Shown piece after piece: positions 56,770-64,000 of a stretch of 64,000 nt of DNA. How positions within the stretch are numbered: position 1 is the first letter of the stretch; each line of letters begins with the position of its first letter. A model generated the notes under the pieces. The model saw only the letters and a program-made list of their open reading frames with translations. It was not told the origin of the DNA and ran no database searches. A program made the position numbers and the translations under genes. The stretch is from Actinomycetes bacterium (GTDB taxonomy: Bacteria; Actinomycetota; Acidimicrobiia; Acidimicrobiales; Ilumatobacteraceae): NCBI GenBank assembly GCA_021414085.1, contig JAIOPC010000011.1, positions 192,914-256,913 on the forward strand, in the 5' to 3' direction.

Positions 56770-57417
56770 GTGTCCGATCAGTCGCTCTCAGCCACGTTGC
56801 GCGCTTGTGCGTTGGCCGCCAAAGGGTTCATGCCCGCCGACGAGGGTGATGCGTTGTTCGCGGCGGCGGTTGATGCTGGTATTGCCGTTCCCGATTTGCC
56901 ATTCCTGGAAGTCGGTTCGTATTGCGGTCGCAGCACCGTGTGGCTGGGTGCTGCCGCGCGCGCATGCGCGACCGTGTTGTTTGCTGTCGATCACCATCGC
57001 GGTAGTGAAGAGAACCAGGCTGGCTGGGAGCATCACGACCCAACGCTGGTCGATCCGCGTACTGGCCTGATGGACACACTGCCGGTTTTTCGCGACACCA
57101 TCCACGCGGCGGGCCTGGACGATGTGGTGTTCGCAGTGGTCGGTCGCTCGGCCGCCGTCGCCGCGCATTGGGCATCGCCGCTTGCGTTCTTGTTCATCGA
57201 CGGTGGTCACGGCGACGAGCCGGCGCGCTTGGATTACGAGGGCTGGACGCCCTACGTAGCAATCGGTGGCACGCTGGCGATCCACGACGTCTTTCCTGAT
57301 CCTGCCGACGGCGGTCGCCCGCCTTACGAACTGATCTTTCGACCCGCCATCGAGAGCGGCCATTTCGAGTTGCGAAGTGCAACCGGCAGTCTGCGAGTGT
57401 TACGCCGCGTGGCATAG
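56770..57417 (+). CDS. Class I SAM-dependent methyltransferase-like protein
   Basis: 215 aa from GTG 56770. It is of the Methyltransf_24/cephalosporin hydroxylase-like type: 'LPFLEVGSYCGRSTVWLGAA' (motif I ExGSxxGxST), 'VLFAVDHHRGSEENQAGWEH' and 'LAFLFIDGGHGDEPARLDYE' (IDGxH). The product is unknown. It is divergent from tesB. The track start at 56680 overlaps tesB. Confidence 0.82.
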   Translation: MSDQSLSATLRACALAAKGFMPADEGDALFAAAVDAGIAVPDLPFLEVGSYCGRSTVWLGAAARACATVLFAVDHHRGSEENQAGWEHHDPTLVDPRTGLMDTLPVFRDTIHAAGLDDVVFAVVGRSAAVAAHWASPLAFLFIDGGHGDEPARLDYEGWTPYVAIGGTLAIHDVFPDPADGGRPPYELIFRPAIESGHFELRSATGSLRVLRRVA

Positions 57418-57427
57418 GGTGAGTCGC

Positions 57428-58081
57428 ATGTCGAAGACACTGCGCGTCCCCCTCGTGTTGTTCTCAGCGTTCGCAATCGTCGTGAGTTCTTGTGGTGGTG
57501 ACGATAAGAAATCAGACACCAGTGCCGACTCGTTGGCGACCGACGAAATGGTCGTTTCGATGCAAACGATTATGGATCTTGGAGCTGCGACCCCGGAGAG
57601 TTCGGTCGATCTCAACGCCTGCCCGCTTGGCGACTTCGAGATTTTGGTCGCTAAGGCGCCGGCGGAAGTGCAAGCGCTTGCAACCCTCGAAGATCAACTG
57701 TTCACGTACGTGTACCAGAACGTGGGTGAGCCACCGCACCTGCAATGTGGTCGGGGAAGCCTGGGCGCCTACTCCGGTGAAGTCCCGGCCGGCGACTACC
57801 ACGACGATCTCGTCCGACTGCTCGACAACTTCATCTTGACGTTCGATGCCGACAAGGCGCATCGCGGTGGCACGCTCGTGAGTTTCTGTGCGGAACCTAT
57901 CGGCGCTGGCGGCGGCGACTTCTGCGAGGCCGATTGGTACGACGACAACGTGTGGGTCGGCGTGTTCATTGCGGGCGATGGTCGCTCTTCGGAGTTGGCC
58001 GACCAATGGCTAACGGCTGTTCTCGGCGACGTAGTCGCGAACGTCGTGCAGTTGGCGCCGAGTATTCAGACTGTGGGCTAG
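57428..58081 (+). CDS. Hypothetical lipoprotein
   Basis: 217 aa from ATG 57428. Lipoprotein signal 'VPLVLFSAFAIVVSSCGGDD'. The mature part has paired Cys (NACPLGDFE, LQCGRGSLG, SFCAEPIG, DFCEADWYDD), which probably form two disulfides, and 'WVGVFIAGDGRSSELADQWL'. No family is recognised. Its stop overlaps the convergent ALDH stop by 4 nt (CTAG). Confidence 0.8.
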   Translation: MSKTLRVPLVLFSAFAIVVSSCGGDDKKSDTSADSLATDEMVVSMQTIMDLGAATPESSVDLNACPLGDFEILVAKAPAEVQALATLEDQLFTYVYQNVGEPPHLQCGRGSLGAYSGEVPAGDYHDDLVRLLDNFILTFDADKAHRGGTLVSFCAEPIGAGGGDFCEADWYDDNVWVGVFIAGDGRSSELADQWLTAVLGDVVANVVQLAPSIQTVG

Positions 58082-59592
58082 CCGAACTGCACGCCTTGCG
58101 CCAGCGGTAGCGAGTTGCTGTAGTTGATGGTGTTGGTCGCGCGGCGCATGTAGGCCTTCCACGCATCGCTGCCGCTCTCGCGTCCGCCTCCGGTGGTCTT
58201 CTCGCCGCCGAACGCGCCGCCAATCTCGGCGCCGCTGGGACCGATGTTGACGTTGGCAATTCCACAGTCGCTGCCTGCGGCGCTGCAGAAGCGCTCGGCT
58301 TCGCGTACGTCGGTGGTGAACACGCTGCTTGCCAGACCTTGCGGCACTTCGTTGTGCAGCTGCACCGCTTCGTCGAATTCGTTGTACGCCATCACGTAAA
58401 GGATCGGCGCGAACGTCTCGGTGTGCACGATCTCGCTTTGGCTCGGCATCGAGACAATCGCCGGCCGCATGTACGCGGCATCGGGTGCCTCTTGCGCGAG
58501 ATGTCGTTCGCCGCCAACGAGAACCGTTCCGCCTTGAGCGCGTGCACTGTCGAGCGCATCGTTCATTTGGCTCATCGCCTTCGGTGTGATCAGCGGACCG
58601 ACGAGCGTGCCCGCGTCCAGTGGGCTGCCGACGGGCAAGCTGGCGAATGCCTTCGTCAGTCGCGTGGTGACCTCATCGAGTCGCGAGTTGTGCACGATCA
58701 GGCGCCGCAGCGACGTGCACCGTTGGCCAGCGGTGCCAGCAGCCGAGAACGTGACACCGCGAACGACGAGCTCCATGTCGGCGCTCGGTGCGATGATGGC
58801 CGCGTTGTTGCCGCCGAGTTCGAGGATGCTGCGGCCGAAACGAGCTGCGACGATCGGCGCGACCTTGCGCCCCATTGCGGTGCTGCCGGTGGCGCTGACA
58901 ATCGAGACGCCCGCGGATGCGACGAGCTCGGCACCGACTGCGCCGTCGCCCAGAACCATCTGGCTCACGTTCGGTGGCACGTCGAGGCCGGCCGCCGCCT
59001 TGTCGAACAACGCTTGCGTGGCGATTGCGGTGAGCGGTGTCAGCTCGCTCGGCTTCCAGATCACCGGGTTGCCACAAACGAGCGCGAGCGCGGCGTTCCA
59101 GCTCCACACTGCGACCGGGAAGTTGAACGCGGTGATCACCGCGGTCGGCCCCATCGGGTGCCATTGCTCCATGAGCCGGTGCCCCGGGCGTTCGCTGGCG
59201 ATGGTCAGGCCGTGCAGCTGACGACTGAGCCCGACAGCGAAGTCGCAGATGTCGATCATCTCTTGCACTTCGCCGAGTGCTTCGCTTTCGATCTTGCCGA
59301 CCTCAAGCTGCACGATGCGCGCTAAGTCGGCCTTGTGGATGCGTAGTTGTTCGCCGAGTCGGCGTACGAGTTCGCCGCGCAACGGACCGGGTGCGTTGCG
59401 CCACACGGCGAAGGCGGCGGTAGCGCGGTCCACCACGTCGGCGACGCTCGCCGTTCCTGCGACAGAGCCGAGTGTGGCGCCGGTGATCGGCGTACGCGCG
59501 TTGTGCGGGCCTTTCCCCATCGGTGGAGCGCCACATGCGCGCAGCGCATCGTTGGCGAGGGACGAAAGTTCAGCAGTAGTTGGAAAGCTCAC
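58078..59592 (-). CDS. ALDH7-family aldehyde dehydrogenase
   Basis: 504 aa, antiquitin-type. 'TAVITAFNFPVAVWSWNAAL' and 'GNPVIWKPSELTPL' (NAD site Lys), 'SILELGGNNAAIIAPSADME' (Glu in ELGGNN), 'AAGTAGQRCTSLRRLIVHN' (catalytic Cys) and the ALDH7 hallmark 'NIGPSGAEIGGAFGGEKTTG'. ALDH7 enzymes oxidise alpha-aminoadipic semialdehyde/piperideine-6-carboxylate in lysine breakdown. That substrate is likely but not shown. Confidence 0.93.
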   Translation of the reverse strand: MSFPTTAELSSLANDALRACGAPPMGKGPHNARTPITGATLGSVAGTASVADVVDRATAAFAVWRNAPGPLRGELVRRLGEQLRIHKADLARIVQLEVGKIESEALGEVQEMIDICDFAVGLSRQLHGLTIASERPGHRLMEQWHPMGPTAVITAFNFPVAVWSWNAALALVCGNPVIWKPSELTPLTAIATQALFDKAAAGLDVPPNVSQMVLGDGAVGAELVASAGVSIVSATGSTAMGRKVAPIVAARFGRSILELGGNNAAIIAPSADMELVVRGVTFSAAGTAGQRCTSLRRLIVHNSRLDEVTTRLTKAFASLPVGSPLDAGTLVGPLITPKAMSQMNDALDSARAQGGTVLVGGERHLAQEAPDAAYMRPAIVSMPSQSEIVHTETFAPILYVMAYNEFDEAVQLHNEVPQGLASSVFTTDVREAERFCSAAGSDCGIANVNIGPSGAEIGGAFGGEKTTGGGRESGSDAWKAYMRRATNTINYSNSLPLAQGVQFG

Positions 59593-59626
59593 TCGCCCAT
59601 CGTGCCATGTGAAACCTTGCGATTAG

Positions 59627-59646
59627 TGGTATTGAATCTGATACCA
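59627..59646. promoter_or_regulatory. TGGTAT-N8-ATACCA operator/promoter of the XRE-NTase pair
   Basis: A perfect 6-bp inverted repeat with an 8-nt centre ends 8 nt before the XRE ATG. It overlaps a plausible promoter (TTGCGA at 59617, 17-nt spacer, GATACC at 59640), so binding of the XRE protein would block transcription. The divergent ALDH start is 34 nt away. Confidence 0.6.
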
Positions 59647-59654
59647 TCATTGCG

Positions 59655-59963
59655 ATGAACACCGGCAACCTCTTGCGTAGCGTGCGAGAACGCGCCGGAT
59701 TCTCGTTGCGCGAGTTCGGTCGCCGGGCGGGAACATCGCACGCAACGCTCGTCGCGTATGGGGCTGGCAGGGTGTCGCCCTCGATGCACACTGTCGAACG
59801 CATGGTGCACGCGGCCGGGTTCGAACTCGAGCCAGCGCTCGTGCGTAGTTTGCCTGATCGCGAAACCCGTGGGCGCGAACTGCTCGACGTGCTCGAATTG
59901 GCCGAGCAGTTTCCTGCCCGGCATCGGCGCAATCTGGCCTACCCAGTGTTCGGTCGCACATGA
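59655..59963 (+). CDS. XRE-family antitoxin-type HTH protein
   Basis: 102 aa. N-terminal HTH_3: 'GNLLRSVRERAGFSLREFGR', 'RAGTSHATLVAYGAGRVSPS', 'MHTVERMVHAAGFELEPAL'. The C-terminal 35 residues ('ELLDVLELAEQFPARHRRNL') may contact the toxin. It overlaps the downstream nucleotidyltransferase gene by ATGA. Likely autorepressor via the palindrome at 59627. Confidence 0.87.
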   Translation: MNTGNLLRSVRERAGFSLREFGRRAGTSHATLVAYGAGRVSPSMHTVERMVHAAGFELEPALVRSLPDRETRGRELLDVLELAEQFPARHRRNLAYPVFGRT

Positions 59964-60496
59964 GCACTCTGGCTGACAAGGTCGTTGAACTCCATCGTTC
60001 CTTGGCGCTTGCGAAGTTTCCCCATGCGTTTGGGGGAGCGCTGGCGTTGGCCTGGTGCACTCAACGAGCCCGCGGCACGATCGACATCGATATCAACATC
60101 TTCGTTGGTGTCGAGCGTGTCGACGAACTCATCGCGGCGATGCCAATGCAAGTGACGTTGTCGGCTGACGACCCGTTGCGGCGCGACGGTCAGACGCGGC
60201 TTTGGTGGGACTCAACGCCTATCGACGTGTTCTTGAACACCACGCGGTACCACGAGGACCTTGCGCTGCGGGCCAGTGTCGAACGCTTCAACGGCGAAGA
60301 CATTCCATTCTTGTCGTGCACCGATCTCGCGGTGTTCAAGGCGTTCTTCGATCGCACGAAGGATTGGGCCGACCTGGAAGAAATGGCGTTGGCTGGCACT
60401 CTGGATCGTCAGCGCGTGGTCGGCGTGATTGCGGAGTACTTAGGCGTCGACGATCCCCGCCTAGCCAAGGTTTTGGCGCTGCCGACCGCCGAGTAG
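59960..60496 (+). CDS. AbiEii-like nucleotidyltransferase, putative toxin
   Basis: 178 aa. 'FPHAFGGALALAWCTQRARG' followed by 'TIDIDINIFVG' has the GG...R.T.DIDI arrangement of minimal/AbiEii-type nucleotidyltransferases, and 'STPIDVFLNTT' supplies the third acidic residue. 'DLAVFKAFFDRTKDWADLEE' is the usual K-x-D helix after the core. Related toxins modify tRNA ends. Together with the coupled XRE gene it makes a predicted toxin-antitoxin or phage-exclusion unit. Confidence 0.82.
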   Translation: MSTLADKVVELHRSLALAKFPHAFGGALALAWCTQRARGTIDIDINIFVGVERVDELIAAMPMQVTLSADDPLRRDGQTRLWWDSTPIDVFLNTTRYHEDLALRASVERFNGEDIPFLSCTDLAVFKAFFDRTKDWADLEEMALAGTLDRQRVVGVIAEYLGVDDPRLAKVLALPTAE

Positions 60497-60501
60497 CTGC
60501 G

Positions 60502-61542
60502 TCAGGCGTCGGTGCTGTCGTTCGAACTTCGTGGGACGAAGACGTTGCTTGCCGCACTGCCGCCGGCAATTGCATCGGCAGCGAGGATGACGGCGGCGCC
60601 GGTGTAGGCGCTGGTTTCCTCCGCAGGAAAGCGCACGAGCGACGGGTACACGATGCCGGTGTCGTACGAGCCGTCGGCGCGACGATGCGGGCGAGTCCAG
60701 TCGAGCAACTCCGTCGCGGTACTCATGTCGCCGATTGCCGCGTACGCAATAGCGCACTCGGCGGTTTCGCTGGCGGTGATCCACGGCTCGTCGCTGACGC
60801 AACGGATGCCTTTTCCTTCCATCGCGAATGTTGCCCAGCTGTCGGCGAGGCGGGCTTTGGCTTCTTCGCCGGTTAACGCGCCCGACAGCACTGGGTAATA
60901 CCAGTCCATCGCCCAGCGGTCCTTGGGTTCGAACGCACCGGGTCGGGTCGCAACCAAGTCGGCCAACAACAAGCTGGCCGACATCCAGTCCGGTCGTGGC
61001 TCGTTGGTCAGTTCCGCAAGTTGCGCACCGCAACGCAAGGCGTGCGAGATGCTGGACGACCCGGTGAGCAGCGCGTAGTCCCACGGGGTGTCGGCCTCTG
61101 TGCGCGCCCAGAGCACGGTGCCGTCGGCCTTGCGCATGCCGAGCACCCAATCGAGCGAGCGTTGCACAGTCGGCCACAGATGATCGACGAAACCACGGTC
61201 CCAGGTGCACAGCCAGTGATGCCACACACCCGTCGCGATGTAGGCGCACACGTTGGTATCGAGCTTGGCCTCTTCGACGGTGCCGTCGGGCAGGTAATAG
61301 TTCCACCAGCTGCCGTTGGGCAGTTGAATGTCGACAAGCCACTCATATGCGCGCTCGGCCGGGGCGTGCAGGCCGGCGACGTCGAGTGCCATCGCAGTCT
61401 CGACGTGGTTCCACGGATCGCAGTGGCCATTCGGGAACCAGGGGATCATGCCGGTGTCGAGTTGCAGCGCAGCGATGGACTCGGCTGTCTGCACAACCTC
61501 GTCGCAAGTCAGGACGCCTTCGACGTTGGGCACGCGGCTCAT
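60502..61542 (-). CDS. Prenyltransferase/glucoamylase-like alpha/alpha-toroid protein
   Basis: 346 aa. Repeated helical hairpins of toroid type: 'MIPWFPNGHCDPWNHVETAM', 'AYEWLVDIQLPNGSWWNYYL' (QxxNGSW repeat as in terpene cyclases/prenyltransferases), 'DTNVCAYIATGVWHHWLCTW', 'SDEPWITASETAECAIAYAA' and 'RADGSYDTGIVYPSLVRFPA'. No DxDD or GH15 catalytic pair is evident, so the activity is open. Its start overlaps the methyltransferase stop (ATGA), third gene of a tight GT4-MT-toroid operon. Confidence 0.8.
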   Translation of the reverse strand: MSRVPNVEGVLTCDEVVQTAESIAALQLDTGMIPWFPNGHCDPWNHVETAMALDVAGLHAPAERAYEWLVDIQLPNGSWWNYYLPDGTVEEAKLDTNVCAYIATGVWHHWLCTWDRGFVDHLWPTVQRSLDWVLGMRKADGTVLWARTEADTPWDYALLTGSSSISHALRCGAQLAELTNEPRPDWMSASLLLADLVATRPGAFEPKDRWAMDWYYPVLSGALTGEEAKARLADSWATFAMEGKGIRCVSDEPWITASETAECAIAYAAIGDMSTATELLDWTRPHRRADGSYDTGIVYPSLVRFPAEETSAYTGAAVILAADAIAGGSAASNVFVPRSSNDSTDA

Positions 61543-62255
61543 CGTTTCACCCCATACACCACGTAGCTCTTACCGAGCGCGGGTGACAGCACGCGTTCCA
61601 TCAGTTGCATCGACTTTGGCTGCTTGGTGATTTCCCACTCCAGCAGCTGGCGATAACGCTTCACCAGCGGGTGATTGTCGTTGCGCGGTCCGACCGCACA
61701 CTTCAGCCACCAGTAGGGCGAGTGCAGTGCGTGTGCATGATGAGTGCTGACGACCTCGGCGCCGGCGCTGCGCAGCTTTGCCTTCAACTCTGTCGCGCTG
61801 TAGATGCGTACGTGACCGCCCGCAACCGTCGGGGCGTGGTACTCGTCGCTGAGCATCCAGTTGACCTTCTCCGGCAACCATGTCGGCACGGTTGCCGCAA
61901 TTGTGCCGCCCGGCTTCAGCACGCGCAGCAGCTCGCCAACGGCGGCCACGTCGTCTTGGATGTGCTCGAGCACCTCGCTGGTGATCACCCTGTCGAACGA
62001 GTCATCGGCGAACGGCAACTTCGTCGCGTCGCCTTGCATCACGCCGACGTAGCGCTCCTCGGGAATCTCGCCTGCCGCGACCATGGCGGCGAAGATGCCG
62101 CGTGCTGCGGTGACTTCCTCCGCCATGTAGTCGAGTGCGACCACGTTGGCGCCAAGACGAGCAAGCTCGAACGCGTGGCGACCAAAACCGGCGCCGGCAT
62201 CAAGCACCAGATCGCCCGGTTGGACGCCGAGACGATCGAAACGGATCGTGAGCAC
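61539..62255 (-). CDS. Class I SAM-dependent methyltransferase
   Basis: 238 aa from GTG 62255. Methyltransf_11 type: motif I 'DLVLDAGAGFGRHAFELARL', 'GANVVALDYMAEEVTAARGI' and motif IV region 'SFDRVITSEVLEHIQDDVAA', followed by 'GELLRVLKPGGTIAATVPTW'. The C-terminus ('KVNWMLSDEYHAPTVAGGH', 'HAHALHSPYWWLKCAVGPRN') is shared by MTs of such glycosyltransferase clusters. It lies 3 nt after the GT4 stop. Confidence 0.9.
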   Translation of the reverse strand: MLTIRFDRLGVQPGDLVLDAGAGFGRHAFELARLGANVVALDYMAEEVTAARGIFAAMVAAGEIPEERYVGVMQGDATKLPFADDSFDRVITSEVLEHIQDDVAAVGELLRVLKPGGTIAATVPTWLPEKVNWMLSDEYHAPTVAGGHVRIYSATELKAKLRSAGAEVVSTHHAHALHSPYWWLKCAVGPRNDNHPLVKRYRQLLEWEITKQPKSMQLMERVLSPALGKSYVVYGVKR

Positions 62256-62258
62256 GAG

Positions 62259-63575
62259 CTACAGCCGACCGTTCTTGCGCAGCTTCTCGATGTTGTCCGG
62301 CATCGCCAACACCTCGCGGTACTGATCGACCGTGAGTTGCGCACAGTGCTTCCAACTCCAACGCTCGACAACGCGTTGGCGGCCGGCTTCACCGACACGT
62401 GCGCGCAGCGCCGCATCGTCGAGACCGCGACGGATCGCCGCCGCCAACGCATCGACGTTTCCAGCTGGGCACTGCAGCACCGTCTCGTTGTCCTTGCCCG
62501 TCACTTCCGGCAGCGCGCCGCCGTCGGTGGCGACCAAACAAATGCCGGTCGACATCGCTTCGATCGCCGGCAAGCTGAATCCTTCGTACAGGCTGGGTAC
62601 CACCGCAAGTTCGGCTTCGGCGTATAGCTCGACGATGCGTTCGTCGGGAACGCCCGACACGAAGTCGATGTGGGGCCGCAAGCCGAGCTTGTCGATCATG
62701 TCGTTGCTCGCGCCCTCGCGCGGTTTGCCGATGATGGTCAGGCGAATGTCGTCGCGCTCGGTGCGCAACTTCGCCATCGCCTCGAGCAAGTAGCTGAGGC
62801 CCTTCAGCGCGACATCGGCGGACGCCGTCGTGATGAGACGACCGGGCTGACGGCTGATGTGCGGCAGCGGTGTGAACAACTCCGGATCCACCCCAACCGG
62901 AACGAGCTTCATGCGATCAAGGCTGACGCCCATGTCGCTGTGGATGTCTTTGATGCTGTTCTCGCTGACAACAACGACGCGCGGCATGCGGCTGGCCACG
63001 CGACCCTGCATCTTCACGAAGTTGTACCAGCGACCGATGCCGAAGCGCTTGCGCCAGTTCTTGGAGTGCTGCATCTCCAGCGCCCGGTCGCGGGTGATTG
63101 GGTGATGCAGCGTCACGATCGTGGGGATCATCTTCTCGATGCCGAGGATGCCGTAGCCGAGGCATTGGTTGTCGTGCACCAGGTCGAAGTCGCCTTGGCG
63201 CTTCTTCAGCGCTTCTCGCGCCCGAATTGAGAACGACAACGGCTCGCCAAACGTGCCCTTGAAGTGGGTGAAGATCTCTGCCAGATCGGCCCTCGATTTG
63301 ATCTCCCAGAAGCCGGGAAAGCGACCGGGGAAATGGTCGTTCCAGATGTCGAGGCTGGGCAGTTTGTGGAGCGGAATGCGGTCGTCGAGCACCGGGTAGG
63401 GCTGGCCACCGAAGACCTCAACGCTGTGGCCGAGATCGACCAGCGCCTTGGTGAGATGGCGGGTGTACACGCCCTGCCCGCCCACATGCGGCTTGCCTCG
63501 ATAGGTGAGGTAGGCGATCTTCAGCGGTGCGTCGGGCGACAGCCCAGAAGCCCCCGCCGGGCGTGCGGCAGACAT
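62259..63575 (-). CDS. Family 4 glycosyltransferase (GT-B)
   Basis: 438 aa. 'LKIAYLTYRGKPHVGGQGVY' opens the acceptor Rossmann domain, 'DFDLVHDNQCLGYGILGIEK', 'TIVTLHHPITRDRAL' and 'VVVVSENSIKDIHSDMGV' follow. The donor domain has 'RLITTASADVALKGLSYLLE', 'LTIIGKPREGASNDMI' and the E-x7-E motif 'SLYEGFSLPAIEAMSTGICL'. It is probably a retaining enzyme using a nucleotide sugar. First gene of the GT4-MT-toroid operon. Confidence 0.92.
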   Translation of the reverse strand: MSAARPAGASGLSPDAPLKIAYLTYRGKPHVGGQGVYTRHLTKALVDLGHSVEVFGGQPYPVLDDRIPLHKLPSLDIWNDHFPGRFPGFWEIKSRADLAEIFTHFKGTFGEPLSFSIRAREALKKRQGDFDLVHDNQCLGYGILGIEKMIPTIVTLHHPITRDRALEMQHSKNWRKRFGIGRWYNFVKMQGRVASRMPRVVVVSENSIKDIHSDMGVSLDRMKLVPVGVDPELFTPLPHISRQPGRLITTASADVALKGLSYLLEAMAKLRTERDDIRLTIIGKPREGASNDMIDKLGLRPHIDFVSGVPDERIVELYAEAELAVVPSLYEGFSLPAIEAMSTGICLVATDGGALPEVTGKDNETVLQCPAGNVDALAAAIRRGLDDAALRARVGEAGRQRVVERWSWKHCAQLTVDQYREVLAMPDNIEKLRKNGRL

Positions 63576-63642
63576 TGCTGCAACGCTATCGGCGCCCAGT
63601 TACCGGCCGGTAGCCGTCACAAGAGTGCAACGTGCGGCCGGT

Positions 63643-64000
63643 TCAGCCGATGCACTGCTCGATGGTGAACGAGCCCTCGACCATTGCCGTGTTGCCCCGC
63701 ACGTCGGTGACGGTGATCGTGTAGACGTATTTGCCGGACTTCGGGCCGGTCATGATCTGGCCGTACACCGCAACATTGGCGCGTTGCTGCAACTCGTTCT
63801 GGCCGTCGACAGGGCCAACCCAGCTCACGATCGCGGGGAACTGCAGCGCTGACTCGTCTTGATAGGCAACGGAAACATCGGGATCGGCCCACGTGCAGTT
63901 GCCGAACACGTCGCCCTGCGGCCCGTCGAGCGTCAGTACCGGCGCCCGCTCAACTCGGGCGCGCAACGCGACCTTCACCGGCGCGGCACCACTGTTGGGA
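63643..64000 (-). CDS. Hypothetical protein, C-terminal part (cut by window edge)
   Basis: At least 117 residues run off the right edge. The end reads 'LTLDGPQGDVFGNCTWADPD', 'YVYTITVTDVRGNTAMVEGS', 'FTIEQCIG'. The beta-rich sequence with a Cys near each end resembles an extracellular Ig-like domain closed by a disulfide. The true start lies outside the window; the track start (GTG 63978) is only the first in-window candidate. Confidence 0.65.
   Translation of the reverse strand, partial: PNSGAAPVKVALRARVERAPVLTLDGPQGDVFGNCTWADPDVSVAYQDESALQFPAIVSWVGPVDGQNELQQRANVAVYGQIMTGPKSGKYVYTITVTDVRGNTAMVEGSFTIEQCIG

Noticed and set aside
58339-59325. 328-aa plus-strand ORF opposite the ALDH gene
   Set aside because: His/Arg/Asp-rich shadow of a well-defined ALDH7 frame.
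60461-61342. 293-aa minus-strand ORF overlapping the toroid protein
   Set aside because: Arg-rich frame shadow; the 60502-61542 frame carries the toroid repeats and the ATGA coupling.

Overview
This is a high-GC actinobacterial chromosome segment. It is most likely from the class Acidimicrobiia (Ilumatobacteraceae-like), although that rank is an inference from gene content. The supporting signs are three mycothiol/DinB-type enzymes, a DUF2342 protein, the actinobacterial micro-ribosomal proteins bS22-like and bL37, and the order mfd-pth-rplY-prs-glmU-ispE-rsmA-(RlpA-like)-tatD-metG. Genes are packed tightly. Many neighbours overlap by 4 nt in the form NTGA, and GTG and TTG starts are common. 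There is no plasmid, prophage, CRISPR array or intact insertion sequence.

Layout. 1-12.9 kb is a mostly minus-strand housekeeping block: mfd (cut by the window edge), pth, rplY, prs, glmU, tRNA-Gln, ispE, rsmA, an RlpA-like protein where many actinobacteria carry rpfB, tatD and metG. A zinc-motif lipoprotein, a VapBC module and the bS22-like micro-gene interrupt it. 13-20 kb holds an MBL hydrolase with a thioesterase, a HAD phosphatase, rsmI, a DUF192 protein, an EamA transporter, trmB and a sulfatase. 20-24 kb is a cluster of small regulator-plus-enzyme modules (two ArsR, one TetR), each with a visible palindromic operator. 24-37 kb carries ychF, an LPXTG surface protein, a PHP phosphoesterase, bL37, a prolyl oligopeptidase, two L,D-transpeptidases flanking a penicillin-binding-fold hydrolase, a Cas4/RecB-like nuclease, a roughly 475 nt gene-free stretch that looks like structured RNA, a short LPRTG-tailed ORF, MarR and an S41-type lipoprotein.

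37-50 kb contains tRNA-Leu, a UBP zinc finger protein, a second EamA transporter, an NrtR-like regulator coupled to two MDR oxidoreductases, an ABC-2 exporter divergent from an MMPL transporter, a nucleoside hydrolase that appears to need a CTG start, and a DUF2342 protein with a broken HExxH. 50-64 kb contains a PDZ membrane protein, moaE, a small membrane protein, mreB, an RNB ribonuclease, a sugar dehydrogenase lipoprotein, TesB, an ALDH7 dehydrogenase, an XRE/nucleotidyltransferase toxin-antitoxin pair, and a tight operon of glycosyltransferase GT4, methyltransferase and alpha/alpha-toroid protein.

Themes. Envelope remodelling recurs (L,D-transpeptidases, RlpA-like, PDZ, LPXTG and MreB proteins), as do mycothiol-type detoxification modules under small local repressors. 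The observations that most deserve follow-up are the structured-RNA region with its frameshifted LPRTG ORF, the GlmU lacking its acetyltransferase active site, the CTG-initiated nucleoside hydrolase, the degenerate DUF2342 protease, and a nested palindromic repeat found at two unrelated loci.
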